This document shows positions 8,884 to 16,455 of a stretch of 64,000 nucleotides of DNA, in pieces. The DNA lies in the NCBI GenBank assembly GCA_963730995.1, contig CAVSUB010000013.1, positions 496,001 to 560,000 on the forward strand, read 5' to 3'. How positions within the stretch are numbered: position 1 is the stretch's first letter; every line of letters starts with the position of its first letter. A program made the position numbers and the translations under genes. This DNA is from CAVSUB01 sp963730995. GTDB taxonomy: Bacteria; Acidobacteriota; Vicinamibacteria; Vicinamibacterales; 2-12-FULL-66-21. The notes below the pieces were generated by a model. It was not told the origin of the DNA. It did not search any database and saw nothing but the letters and a program-made list of their open reading frames with translations.

Positions 8884-9701
8884 CAGGCTTCTCTTGGCTC
8901 CCGCCGAATCCTCGCCGATTGTGTGAGCTCTCGAAGAGCCGCACCAGGGTCCGGCTGCGCGATCAGGCGCTCCCCCACGAGGAATGCGTCGTAACCTGCC
9001 CGTGAGAGCCGCTCGAGATCGCCCGCCGTCCGGATGCCGCTCTCCGCGACCCTGATGACTCCGACAGGTAACGCACGAGCGACGCTCTCGTGGACCGCCG
9101 GATCGACCGCAAGCGTGCGAAGATCCCGGCAGTTGACTCCGACGATCGCGGCGCCCGCTCCGACCGCCCGGGCCGCTTCCTCGACGTCATGCACTTCTAC
9201 CAATGCGGCCAACCCCAGCTGACCGCACGTTCGCAGCAGCGACCGCAGCTCGGCATCACTCAGCGCCGCCACAATCAGCAGCGCCGCCTCCGCGCCGAGC
9301 GCTGCCGCTTCCGCCAGCTGGTAGTCCGTGACGATGAAGTCCTTGCGGAGGATGGGGATGTCGACCGCGGCCCTGACCTGCGCGAGGTGCTCGGGCGATC
9401 CATCGAAAAACGTCGGCTCCGTGAGAACGGAGATGGCTGCCGCGCCAGCCTCGGCATAGGCCGCCGCGTGCGCCCCCGGATCGTAGTCGCGGCGAAGAAT
9501 CCCCTTGGACGGCGACCGTCTCTTGCACTCGGCGATGATGCGGGGCGTCTCGTGCTCGCGGAGCGCGGCCGCGAACCTTGCACCGTTGGCCTTGCGCGTC
9601 GATTCGCTCGTGACAGCTGCCAGCGGTCGGCGCTGTTGTCTGACGTCCACCGCGTGTCGCGTCGCGGCCACGATCGTTCCCAGGAGGTTGGCGGCCGTCA
9701 T
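8883..9701 (-). CDS. trpC: Indole-3-glycerol-phosphate synthase
   Basis: A 272-residue single-function TrpC. IIAECKRRSPSKG is the signature with the catalytic Lys. Further motifs are ISVLTEPTFFDGS, ILRKDFIVTDYQL with the second catalytic Lys, VGVNCRDLRTLAVD, and VAESGI. It is not fused to TrpF, which follows as a separate gene. ATG 9701 overlaps the end of trpD by four bases. Confidence 0.95.
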   Translation of the reverse strand: MTAANLLGTIVAATRHAVDVRQQRRPLAAVTSESTRKANGARFAAALREHETPRIIAECKRRSPSKGILRRDYDPGAHAAAYAEAGAAAISVLTEPTFFDGSPEHLAQVRAAVDIPILRKDFIVTDYQLAEAAALGAEAALLIVAALSDAELRSLLRTCGQLGLAALVEVHDVEEAARAVGAGAAIVGVNCRDLRTLAVDPAVHESVARALPVGVIRVAESGIRTAGDLERLSRAGYDAFLVGERLIAQPDPGAALRELTQSARIRREPREA

Positions 9702-10732
9702 ACGCGCGCCACCTCCGGTGACGTGTTCGAGACGCGAACGAGCGTCGCCAGCACGTCAGCTGCACGTCCGGAGTCGAGCGCGTCCGCTGCCATGACGAGA
9801 CCGTCCGAGATGCTGCTTACGGCGCCAGCAATGAACAGCGCCGCGCCTGCGTTGAGCAGAACGATGTCTCTCGGTGCGCCGGCCCGGCCGGCCAGAACGT
9901 CCCGGGCGATTTCCGCGTTGGCGTCCGCTCCGCCGCCCCGTAGCGTCTCGGGTGACGCCTTCGGGATTCGCACGTCGGACGGATGGAGGTAGAACGTGTT
10001 GACCGATCCATCCCGGCATTCCGAAATCTTTGTGTAGCCGGTCGTCGAGATCTCGTCGAGACCGTCCGCACCATGCACCACCCACGCTCGTTCCGACCCG
10101 AGGAGCCCCAGCGACCGTGCGACCAGTTCCGTGAGCTCCGGGCGGGGTACGCCGACGAGCTGACGTGAAGCGCCCGCAGGGTTCGTCAAAGGGCCGAGCA
10201 GATTGAACGCCGTTCGGACGCCGAGCTCTTTCCGAGTCGGCCCCGCATGGCGCATCGAAGGATGGAATGTCGGCGCGAGGAAGAAAGCAAGGCCTGCTTC
10301 CTCGAGGCACCGCTCGACGACGGCCGGACCGGCGTTGATGTTGACGCCGAGCGCCTCGAAGAGATCCGCGCTGCCGCATTGGCTGGAGACCGACCGGTTG
10401 CCGTGTTTGGCGACGCGCACTCCCGCTGCCGCCACGACCAGCGCCGAGACCGTCGACACGTTGAAGGTGTGGGAACGATCGCCACCCGTGCCGCACGTGT
10501 CGAAGACGGGGTCGAATGTCTTCGACAGCGGTACGGCGCGCAGGCGCATCGTTCGCGCGAGACCCACGACTTCGGAGGGCCGCTCTCCCTTCATCGCCAG
10601 TGCGATCAAGAGACCGGCTATCTGCGCAGACGAGGCTCGACCGTCCATGATCTCGCCCATCGCCGCCGCCGCCTCGTCGACCGTGAGGTCCTCGCGACGC
10701 TGAAGCTTCTCGATGAGGGAGCTGAACATCAC
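9698..10732 (-). CDS. trpD: Anthranilate phosphoribosyltransferase
   Basis: A 344-residue enzyme transferring phosphoribosyl from PRPP to anthranilate. It has the N-terminal helical domain (LTVDEAAAAMGEIMDG, AQIAGLLIALAMKGE) and the PRPP loop DTCGTGGDRSHTFNVST. KHGNRSVSSQCGSADLFEALG and RKELGVRTAFNLLGPLTNPA follow. The start is GTG 10732, within a GTGATG context overlapping the trpG stop; the ATG three bases on would also serve. Stand-alone, not fused to TrpG. Confidence 0.95.
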   Translation of the reverse strand: MMFSSLIEKLQRREDLTVDEAAAAMGEIMDGRASSAQIAGLLIALAMKGERPSEVVGLARTMRLRAVPLSKTFDPVFDTCGTGGDRSHTFNVSTVSALVVAAAGVRVAKHGNRSVSSQCGSADLFEALGVNINAGPAVVERCLEEAGLAFFLAPTFHPSMRHAGPTRKELGVRTAFNLLGPLTNPAGASRQLVGVPRPELTELVARSLGLLGSERAWVVHGADGLDEISTTGYTKISECRDGSVNTFYLHPSDVRIPKASPETLRGGGADANAEIARDVLAGRAGAPRDIVLLNAGAALFIAGAVSSISDGLVMAADALDSGRAADVLATLVRVSNTSPEVARV

Positions 10733-11289
10733 AGTTCCAGGAAATTGCGCAGCAGCTGTCGGCCTTCGCCCGTCAGCACCGATTCCGGGTGAAACTGCAC
10801 ACCGTGCACCGGCATCGTGCGATGTCTGACCGCCATGATCGTGCCGTCCTCCGTGTGAGCGCAGACGTCGAGCTCCGAGGGTACGGGGTCGGCGATGACG
10901 AGCGAGTGGTAACGGCCGGCGACGAAAGGCGACGAGATGCCGCGGAAGAGGCCCTTGCCGTCATGCTCGATCGACGACACCTTGCCGTGCATCGGCACCG
11001 GCGCACGCACGATCGATCCGCCGAACGCCAGGCCGATGCCCTGATGGCCGAGGCACACGCCCAACAGCGGCACGTTCTGACCCATCTCGCGAATCAATTC
11101 CACTGTAATGCCCGCATCCTCGGGACGGCCTGGTCCAGGAGAGATGACGATGCGCTCCGGGCGCAGCCCTCGAACTTCGTCGAGCGTGATTTCGTCGTTC
11201 CGGCGCACGAGTGGCGGCGCGCCCAGCTCTCCGAGGTACTGCGCGAGGTTGAACGTGAACGAGTCGTAGTTGTCGAGCAGCAGTATCAC
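10729..11289 (-). CDS. trpG: Anthranilate synthase component II (glutamine amidotransferase)
   Basis: A 186-residue class I glutamine amidotransferase supplying ammonia to TrpE. Motifs are LLDNYDSFTFNLAQYLGELG, ISPGPGRPEDAG, the nucleophile loop LLGVCLGHQGIG with the catalytic Cys, and VQFHPESVLT with the His and Glu of the triad. As only one copy is seen here, it could also serve para-aminobenzoate synthesis. GTG 11289 overlaps the TGA of trpE. Confidence 0.94.
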   Translation of the reverse strand: MILLLDNYDSFTFNLAQYLGELGAPPLVRRNDEITLDEVRGLRPERIVISPGPGRPEDAGITVELIREMGQNVPLLGVCLGHQGIGLAFGGSIVRAPVPMHGKVSSIEHDGKGLFRGISSPFVAGRYHSLVIADPVPSELDVCAHTEDGTIMAVRHRTMPVHGVQFHPESVLTGEGRQLLRNFLEL

Positions 11290-12776
11290 AGTCCGGTTTC
11301 CGCCATGGCGAGCGCCTGCAACAACGCCCGGGCCTTGTCTCTCGTTTCTTCGTATTCCGCTGCCGGGTTCGAGTCCGCGACGATGCCGGCGCCGGCCTGG
11401 ACGCGAGCGACGCCGTCTCTGATCGTGATCGTCCGGATCGCGATGCAGAAATCAAGGTTGCCGGCGAAGTCGATGTAACCGACTGCACCCGCGTAGATGT
11501 CGCGCCGCGTGGGCTCGAGCGACGCGAGGATCTGCATCGCCTTGATTTTCGGGGCGCCCGAGACGGTTCCCGCCGGGAAGCACGCGACGAGCGCGTCCAG
11601 ATGGTCGCGATCTTCGGCGAGCCGGCCATCCACCGTCGAGACGAGGTGCATGACGTGCGAATAGCGCTCGAGCGCCATGTACTGCGGGACCCGCACCGAA
11701 CCAAATTCGCAGACGCGTCCGAGATCGTTGCGCCCGAGGTCCACCAGCATGACGTGCTCGGCTCGTTCTTTCTCGTTGCGTTTGAGCTCCTCTGCCATGC
11801 GAAGGTCTTCGTCCTCGTTCGTCCCGCGGGGTCTCGTGCCCGCGATCGGGTGCGTTTCGGCCTTTCGCCCCTCGACGCGGACGAGCATCTCCGGCGACGA
11901 GCCGACGATCGCGAGGCCGTTGAGCCGCATGAAATACATGTACGGCGACGGATTGACGTGACGCAGGGCGCGGTAGATCGTGAACGGGTCGGCGGCGACT
12001 TTTGCCTCGAAGCGCTGCGACAGGACCGCCTGATAGATGTCGCCTGCGGCGATGTGCTCCTTGATGGTGCGCACGCCTGCTTCGAATACCTCACGCGTCT
12101 GGTTCGACGCGAATTCGGGAGGGTTGCGTATGGCTACCGATGGTTGCGAGAGGCTCCGTTCGAGCTCGCGCTCGAGAAACTGGATCTTCGCGCACGCGAA
12201 TTGATACAGGGCCTGGAGATCTTCGTCCGGCGTGATTCGCGCGTTCGCCACGATCAGGATCCGATGCTTGACGTGATCGAAGGCCAGGACGGTATCGAAG
12301 AGCATGAAACCGGCCTCATCCTCGTCGGCGGCCCCGCCCGAGAGTCCTCGCTCCTGCCATGTCTGGAGGAGCGCCGGCTCGAAGCTCGGCGAGGCGTCGT
12401 AGCCGATGAAGCCGACGGCGCCGCCCGTGAACCGAGGCAGGCCCGGAACGAACGGCGATCGAAATTCGGTCATGAGCCGGCGGAGGGCGGTGACGAATCC
12501 GTCCGTCACGTCGGTCGTCACGCCAGACCGGTCCATGGTCGTCTTGCCCTGGCGTGACCGCAGGACGAGGAAGGGATCCTTGCCGAGGAAGGAGTACCGC
12601 GCGACCTGCTCGCCTCCCTCGACGCTCTCGAAGAGGAACGCGTAGTCCGAGTGCTCGGCAATCTTGAGAAACGCCGAGACGGGGGTCAGCAAGTCCGCGA
12701 TGATTTCCTTGACGACCGGCACGAACGTTCCCCGGCGGGTCAGCTCCACGAACTCTTCGAACGTTGTCTGCTTCAT
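11286..12776 (-). CDS. trpE: Anthranilate synthase component I
   Basis: A 496-residue chorismate-binding enzyme. The N-terminal region includes PVSAFLKIAEHSDYAFLFESVEGGEQVARYSFLG, whose LLES-like element (here FLFESVEG) lines the Trp feedback site. The catalytic domain shows QAVLSQRFEAKV, NPSPYMYFMRL, SPEMLVRVEG, PIAGTRPRG, EHVMLVDLGRNDLG and FPAGTVSGAPKIKAM. It starts at ATG 12776, overlapping the aroDE stop by four bases. Both feedback inhibition and the upstream attenuator would tie the pathway to tryptophan. Confidence 0.96.
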   Translation of the reverse strand: MKQTTFEEFVELTRRGTFVPVVKEIIADLLTPVSAFLKIAEHSDYAFLFESVEGGEQVARYSFLGKDPFLVLRSRQGKTTMDRSGVTTDVTDGFVTALRRLMTEFRSPFVPGLPRFTGGAVGFIGYDASPSFEPALLQTWQERGLSGGAADEDEAGFMLFDTVLAFDHVKHRILIVANARITPDEDLQALYQFACAKIQFLERELERSLSQPSVAIRNPPEFASNQTREVFEAGVRTIKEHIAAGDIYQAVLSQRFEAKVAADPFTIYRALRHVNPSPYMYFMRLNGLAIVGSSPEMLVRVEGRKAETHPIAGTRPRGTNEDEDLRMAEELKRNEKERAEHVMLVDLGRNDLGRVCEFGSVRVPQYMALERYSHVMHLVSTVDGRLAEDRDHLDALVACFPAGTVSGAPKIKAMQILASLEPTRRDIYAGAVGYIDFAGNLDFCIAIRTITIRDGVARVQAGAGIVADSNPAAEYEETRDKARALLQALAMAETGL

Positions 12777-14269
12777 AAAGTATGCGTCGGGATACGCAAG
12801 CTGCTTCCGGCCGTTTGCACTGGCACTGGCACCGCGGATCGTGCGGCCGTCGCAAAAATGCCCTCGGGCGGCCGCTGCCCTGTCCAGAGCTCGAACTGAC
12901 GTTCCGCCTGCGCGACGAGCATCTCGAGCCCGCCGATCGTGTCGCAGCCCGCGGCACGCGCATCGCTCAGGAGCGTCGTCTCTTCCGGCTCGTATACGAG
13001 GTCGTAGACCATTCTTCCGTCGAGCGGCGTGAGCCCCATCGGGCTCGCGCCCGCGGGAACGCTGCTAGCGGGAATGGTGTTGACGAGGAGATCCCACGTT
13101 CCGGGAGGGGGCGGGAAGACCTCGGTACGGCCGCCGACAAGATCCGCGACCTCGCTGGCGGAGTCCTCGCGCCGCGCGGAAATCGTGACCTGCGCGCCGC
13201 TATCCGCCAGCGCAAAGGCAACCGCGCGCGCCGAGCCGCCGCCGCCGAGAATGGTCGCGCGCAAGCCGCGCAGTGGAATGCGATTCGTCAGCGGAGCGAG
13301 GAATCCGCCGACGTCGGTGTTCGCGCCGAGCCAGCGGCCGTTGCGGTTGACGATCGTGTTGATCGCACCGACCCGCCTGGCGATAGGCTCGATCTCGTCC
13401 ACCGAAGCCATGAGCGGGACCTTGAACGGCGCCGTGATGCTCAGTCCGCCCAGCGACAGCGCCTTCGCGAAAGAGACGACGTCGGCTGCAGTAGCGGCTT
13501 CGAGCGGCAGGTACGCGGCGTTGAGATCGAGCGCAGCGAATCCCGCGTTGTGCATGATCGGAGACCGTGAGTGCCCGATCGGCTTTCCAACGACGCCGTA
13601 CAGCGCCGCGTCCGGCCGGATGCGCCGGAACTGCAAGTGGCGGAGCATGCGGTCGGCCGGAATCTGGCCCGGCGCCACGCCATCGCCGACGTACGTCCAT
13701 CTATTGCCCAGGCGTCCCGCAAGGGCGCGTGAGGGAAGGCCCGCGGGTCCCATCGCGAGGAGGACGTGAGGCTGGGGCGTTCCGTGTGTCAGCGCGAACA
13801 GCGGCAGTGACTCGCTCAGCGTGTCAACCGCAACTGCCAGCTTGGAGATTTCCGCGCCGAGGCTCCTCACATGGCGGTACAAGGCCTCGACGTCCCTTGG
13901 CGGGGCCTCGAAATCGTGTCTCGAAACGACGATTCGTCGTCCACCGTGCGCCCGAATCAAGTCAGGGGTGAACCCGGCGGCGGCCTCGATGTCGATGTAC
14001 TCTGCGCCTCCGGCCAGCGCGGCCTCGAGGATGCGGAGACGCTCCTCTTCAGATCCCCGGAACCCCCCACCCTCCCACTGCGCCCGGCAAGTGACGATCA
14101 CTGGACAGCGGCGTCCGTCGAGGGCCGCCGCGACGTCCGGGTGGTCGACCTTGTCGAGGCGGAGCTCGATCAGGTCGGCGTCGGCCGCGTCACGTGCGGC
14201 GCGCATTTCTCCCATGGTGGGAGCCGCTACCGTCGCACAGAGCAAGGGTTCGTCGTTCACAGCTTTCAC
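12773..14269 (-). CDS. aroDE: Fused 3-dehydroquinate dehydratase (type I) - shikimate dehydrogenase
   Basis: A 498-residue bifunctional enzyme for steps 3 and 4 of the shikimate pathway. Residues about 8-215 are a type I dehydroquinase: LIELRLDKVD, catalytic His118 in VVSRHDF, and Schiff-base Lys143 in EISKLAV. Residues about 224-480 are AroE: GVVGKPIGHSRSPIMHNAGF at the substrate site, Lys283 in APFKVPL, Asp319 in GANTDVGG, NADP loop ILGGGGSARAVAFAL, and a late GGLEMLVAQAERQFELW helix. The same AroD-AroE order is known from plants and chlamydiae. It is the first structural gene after the trp attenuator, an unusual position that places two common-pathway steps under tryptophan control. Confidence 0.93.
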   Translation of the reverse strand: MKAVNDEPLLCATVAAPTMGEMRAARDAADADLIELRLDKVDHPDVAAALDGRRCPVIVTCRAQWEGGGFRGSEEERLRILEAALAGGAEYIDIEAAAGFTPDLIRAHGGRRIVVSRHDFEAPPRDVEALYRHVRSLGAEISKLAVAVDTLSESLPLFALTHGTPQPHVLLAMGPAGLPSRALAGRLGNRWTYVGDGVAPGQIPADRMLRHLQFRRIRPDAALYGVVGKPIGHSRSPIMHNAGFAALDLNAAYLPLEAATAADVVSFAKALSLGGLSITAPFKVPLMASVDEIEPIARRVGAINTIVNRNGRWLGANTDVGGFLAPLTNRIPLRGLRATILGGGGSARAVAFALADSGAQVTISARREDSASEVADLVGGRTEVFPPPPGTWDLLVNTIPASSVPAGASPMGLTPLDGRMVYDLVYEPEETTLLSDARAAGCDTIGGLEMLVAQAERQFELWTGQRPPEGIFATAARSAVPVPVQTAGSSLRIPTHTL

Positions 14270-14314
14270 TCACCAGGAACCAGAATCGAGCACTCGCAAA
14301 CGGCCTGCTCGAAC

Positions 14315-14353
14315 AATAAAAAAGCCTCCACAGCCTGTCTGGCTGGGAGGCTT
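14315..14353 (-). terminator. trpL: Intrinsic terminator of the trp attenuator
   Basis: On the minus strand the 5' arm AAGCCTCCCAGCC (14353-14341) pairs with GGCTG-T-GGAGGCTT around a five-base loop AGACA: 13 base pairs with one bulged T. A run of six T follows (14323-14318). It lies between the Trp-rich leader peptide and aroDE, so it can stop transcription before the structural genes. Confidence 0.85.
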
Positions 14354-14382
14354 CCGTGAAGTCCGACCTGCGTGGATGCAGG

Positions 14383-14475
14383 CTAGCGGAGGCGCTCCCC
14401 AGCGGACGCATACCACCACCAATAGGACGAAGACGTCCCGCGGCGATTGGCGTGCGGCAGGCTGAAGAGGGCCAC
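14383..14475 (-). CDS. trpL: trp operon leader peptide with three tandem Trp codons
   Basis: A 30-residue frame in the aroDE-trp leader. It starts at GTG 14475 (or the TTG just before it) and ends at TAG 14385-14383. It encodes ...SSSYWWWYASAGERLR, with three consecutive TGG codons at 14421-14413. The stop is 29 bases before the terminator's 5' arm. Just after the Trp codons the RNA segment GCUGGGGAGC (14403-14394) can pair with GCCUCCCAGC in that arm (8 Watson-Crick pairs, one G-U, one mismatch), which would be the antiterminator. Start codon choice is uncertain: a good Shine-Dalgarno (AAAGGTGG) lies about 18 bases upstream rather than at ideal distance. Confidence 0.75.
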   Translation of the reverse strand: MALFSLPHANRRGTSSSYWWWYASAGERLR

Positions 14476-14505
14476 CAAGATGGCGCCACGTTACCACCTT
14501 TCTGC

Positions 14506-14534
14506 TTGACCCGCAAGCACTTGGTTCGTATAAC
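14506..14534 (+). promoter_or_regulatory. Sigma-70 type promoter for the S55 peptidase gene
   Basis: TTGACC (14506-14511), a 17-base spacer, then TATAAC (14529-14534). The ATG is at 14566, giving a short leader. The minus strand across the same -10 reads TTATAC (14533-14528), which could serve the divergent trp transcript, though no good -35 is seen for it. Confidence 0.65.
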
Positions 14535-14565
14535 TGAACTAAGAGCCCCTTTCTCGAACAGACAC

Positions 14566-16416
14566 ATGAAGATACGAACTGCCCTCGCGGCCCTGGGTGC
14601 GGCCGCTCTGCTCGGTGTCTCTCTTCCGGCCGCCACACCCCTGATGCCCGTCGACGAGATCCGCCCAGGAATGGAGGGGGTCGGCCGGACGGTCTTCGCT
14701 GGCACCGATCTGAAGGACTTCAAGGTCCACATTCTCGGCGTGCTGCGCAACATCCAGGGACCAAAGCGCGATCTGATTCTGGCGAAGCTCGAAGGCGCGG
14801 GCCTGGCCGAGTCCGGCGTCGCGCAGGGAATGAGCGGAAGTCCCGTCTACGTCGACGGACGCCTGATCGGGGCGGTCTCGTATTCGATTGGAGCGTTTTC
14901 CAAGGAACCGATCGCGGGCATCACGCCGATTGCGGAGATGAAGGACGCGACCGTCCTGCCGCGGCGCGCCGCAACCGGGCAGGCGCGCCTCGAGCTTCCC
15001 GTGACAGCCGAGGCGCTCACCTCCGCGCTGAGCGCGGCGTATGCCCGGCTGGCACCGTTCAGTCAGCGCCCGGCCGACGTCCAGTCGATCGGATTGCCCT
15101 CCGCCGCGGGCGCCCAGATCGGCGCGATGCTGCGTCCGATCGCGACGCCGTTGATGATGAGCGGCTTCGAGTCGGCGACCGTCGATCTGATTGCAGGCGC
15201 ATTTCGCGAAGCCGGCTTCGTTCCGTTCGTCACCGGCGCATCGGCTGCGTCGCCAGAGCAAACCTCTCCGCCCCCGTCGGCGCTCCGCGAGGGCGACGCG
15301 ATCGGCGTGTCGCTCGTCGGCGGCGACCTTGAAATGGGCGCGACCGGCACCGTCACGCACATCGACGGCAATCGCATCTACGCCTTCGGGCATCCCTTCT
15401 ACGACCTCGGCCCGACGGAATTCCCGCTCACGCGCGCCTACGTGTACACGATCCTTCCGAGCCTGATGACGTCGTTCAAGATTTCCACGCTCGGCGAAAC
15501 GATCGGCACGATGCAGCAGGATCGCGCGACAGCCATTGCCGGAACGCTCGGCAAGGGTCCACGTCTGATCCCGATGAAGGTGACGCTCGAGCGAACCGGC
15601 AGCGCGGACGCGTCCCGGCGCACGCTGAACTATCAGCTCGTCAACGATCAGCTCTTCACCCCGCTCCTTGCCTACGTCACGATGTTCAACACGCTGGGCG
15701 CATACGAACGCCAGTTCGGCGCCGCCACCTTCAGCGTGCAGAGCCGCGCGCACGTCAAGGGACATGGCGACCTCGCCGTGGACGATGTGTTCACCGGCGA
15801 CAGCCCGATGCTGGGAGCTTCGACGGCCGTGGCTGGCCCGCTCACCATGCTCCTGTCGAACGACGTCGAGCCCGTGACGATCGATGGCCTCGATATCACC
15901 GTTGCCACGACAGAGACACCGCGCAGCGCCACGATCGAGCGCGTCTGGCTCGACGAGGTCAGGCCCCGGCCCGGGCGTACCATTCCCCTGAAGGTGCTGA
16001 CGCGGAGCTATCGTGGAGAAGAAAAGATCTCGACCGTGCCGATCGAGATACCGGCCAACGCTACCGGCGATCTGTCCATTCTCGTGACCGACGGCCGTCA
16101 ATTGAACTCGATGGAACAGCGTGAGCTTCGCCGCTCGCTCCAGCCCCAGAGCGTCGCGCAGCTGATGCGCCTGCTGAACGACACCCGGCGCAACAACCGC
16201 ATCTACGTGCGGCTGCTGACCGGCACGCCCGGCGCCGTCGTCAAGGGCGAAGCGATGACGGCGCTGCCGCCTTCCGTTCTGTCGATCATGGAGAGCGAGC
16301 GGAACGGCGGCAGCTTCTCCCCCATCCGCAGTGCCACGATCGGTGAATGGGAGCTGGTGATGGACTCGGCCATCTCGGGCTCCCGCCTCCTCACAATCGA
16401 CGTCGATGGGCGGTAG
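14566..16416 (+). CDS. Secreted SpoIVB-type S55 peptidase-domain protein
   Basis: A 616-residue protein starting at ATG 14566 with a signal peptide (ALAALGAAALLGVSLPAA). MPVDEIRPGMEGVGRTVF near residue 27 is the conserved N-terminal segment of SpoIVB/S55 proteins. GVAQGMSGSPVYVDGRLIG near residue 84 contains the candidate catalytic Ser. A further conserved block, GDLEMGATGTVTHIDGNRIYAFGHPF, lies mid-protein, with His in FGHPF. The C-terminal 250 residues look like beta-rich domains. In Bacillus, SpoIVB triggers proteolytic signalling during sporulation; here no sporulation genes are near, so the role is unknown, probably envelope proteolysis or assembly. Divergent from the trp operon, with its own promoter. 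Confidence 0.8.
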   Translation: MKIRTALAALGAAALLGVSLPAATPLMPVDEIRPGMEGVGRTVFAGTDLKDFKVHILGVLRNIQGPKRDLILAKLEGAGLAESGVAQGMSGSPVYVDGRLIGAVSYSIGAFSKEPIAGITPIAEMKDATVLPRRAATGQARLELPVTAEALTSALSAAYARLAPFSQRPADVQSIGLPSAAGAQIGAMLRPIATPLMMSGFESATVDLIAGAFREAGFVPFVTGASAASPEQTSPPPSALREGDAIGVSLVGGDLEMGATGTVTHIDGNRIYAFGHPFYDLGPTEFPLTRAYVYTILPSLMTSFKISTLGETIGTMQQDRATAIAGTLGKGPRLIPMKVTLERTGSADASRRTLNYQLVNDQLFTPLLAYVTMFNTLGAYERQFGAATFSVQSRAHVKGHGDLAVDDVFTGDSPMLGASTAVAGPLTMLLSNDVEPVTIDGLDITVATTETPRSATIERVWLDEVRPRPGRTIPLKVLTRSYRGEEKISTVPIEIPANATGDLSILVTDGRQLNSMEQRELRRSLQPQSVAQLMRLLNDTRRNNRIYVRLLTGTPGAVVKGEAMTALPPSVLSIMESERNGGSFSPIRSATIGEWELVMDSAISGSRLLTIDVDGR

Positions 16417-16455
16417 GCGGGTTCAGCCGCTGGCTTTCTGCTAACGTTCACAGCC

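Noticed and set aside
14270..14638. Longer minus-strand protein over the trp leader
   Set aside because: It would read straight through the terminator hairpin, has no family, and is in a different frame from the WWW leader peptide.
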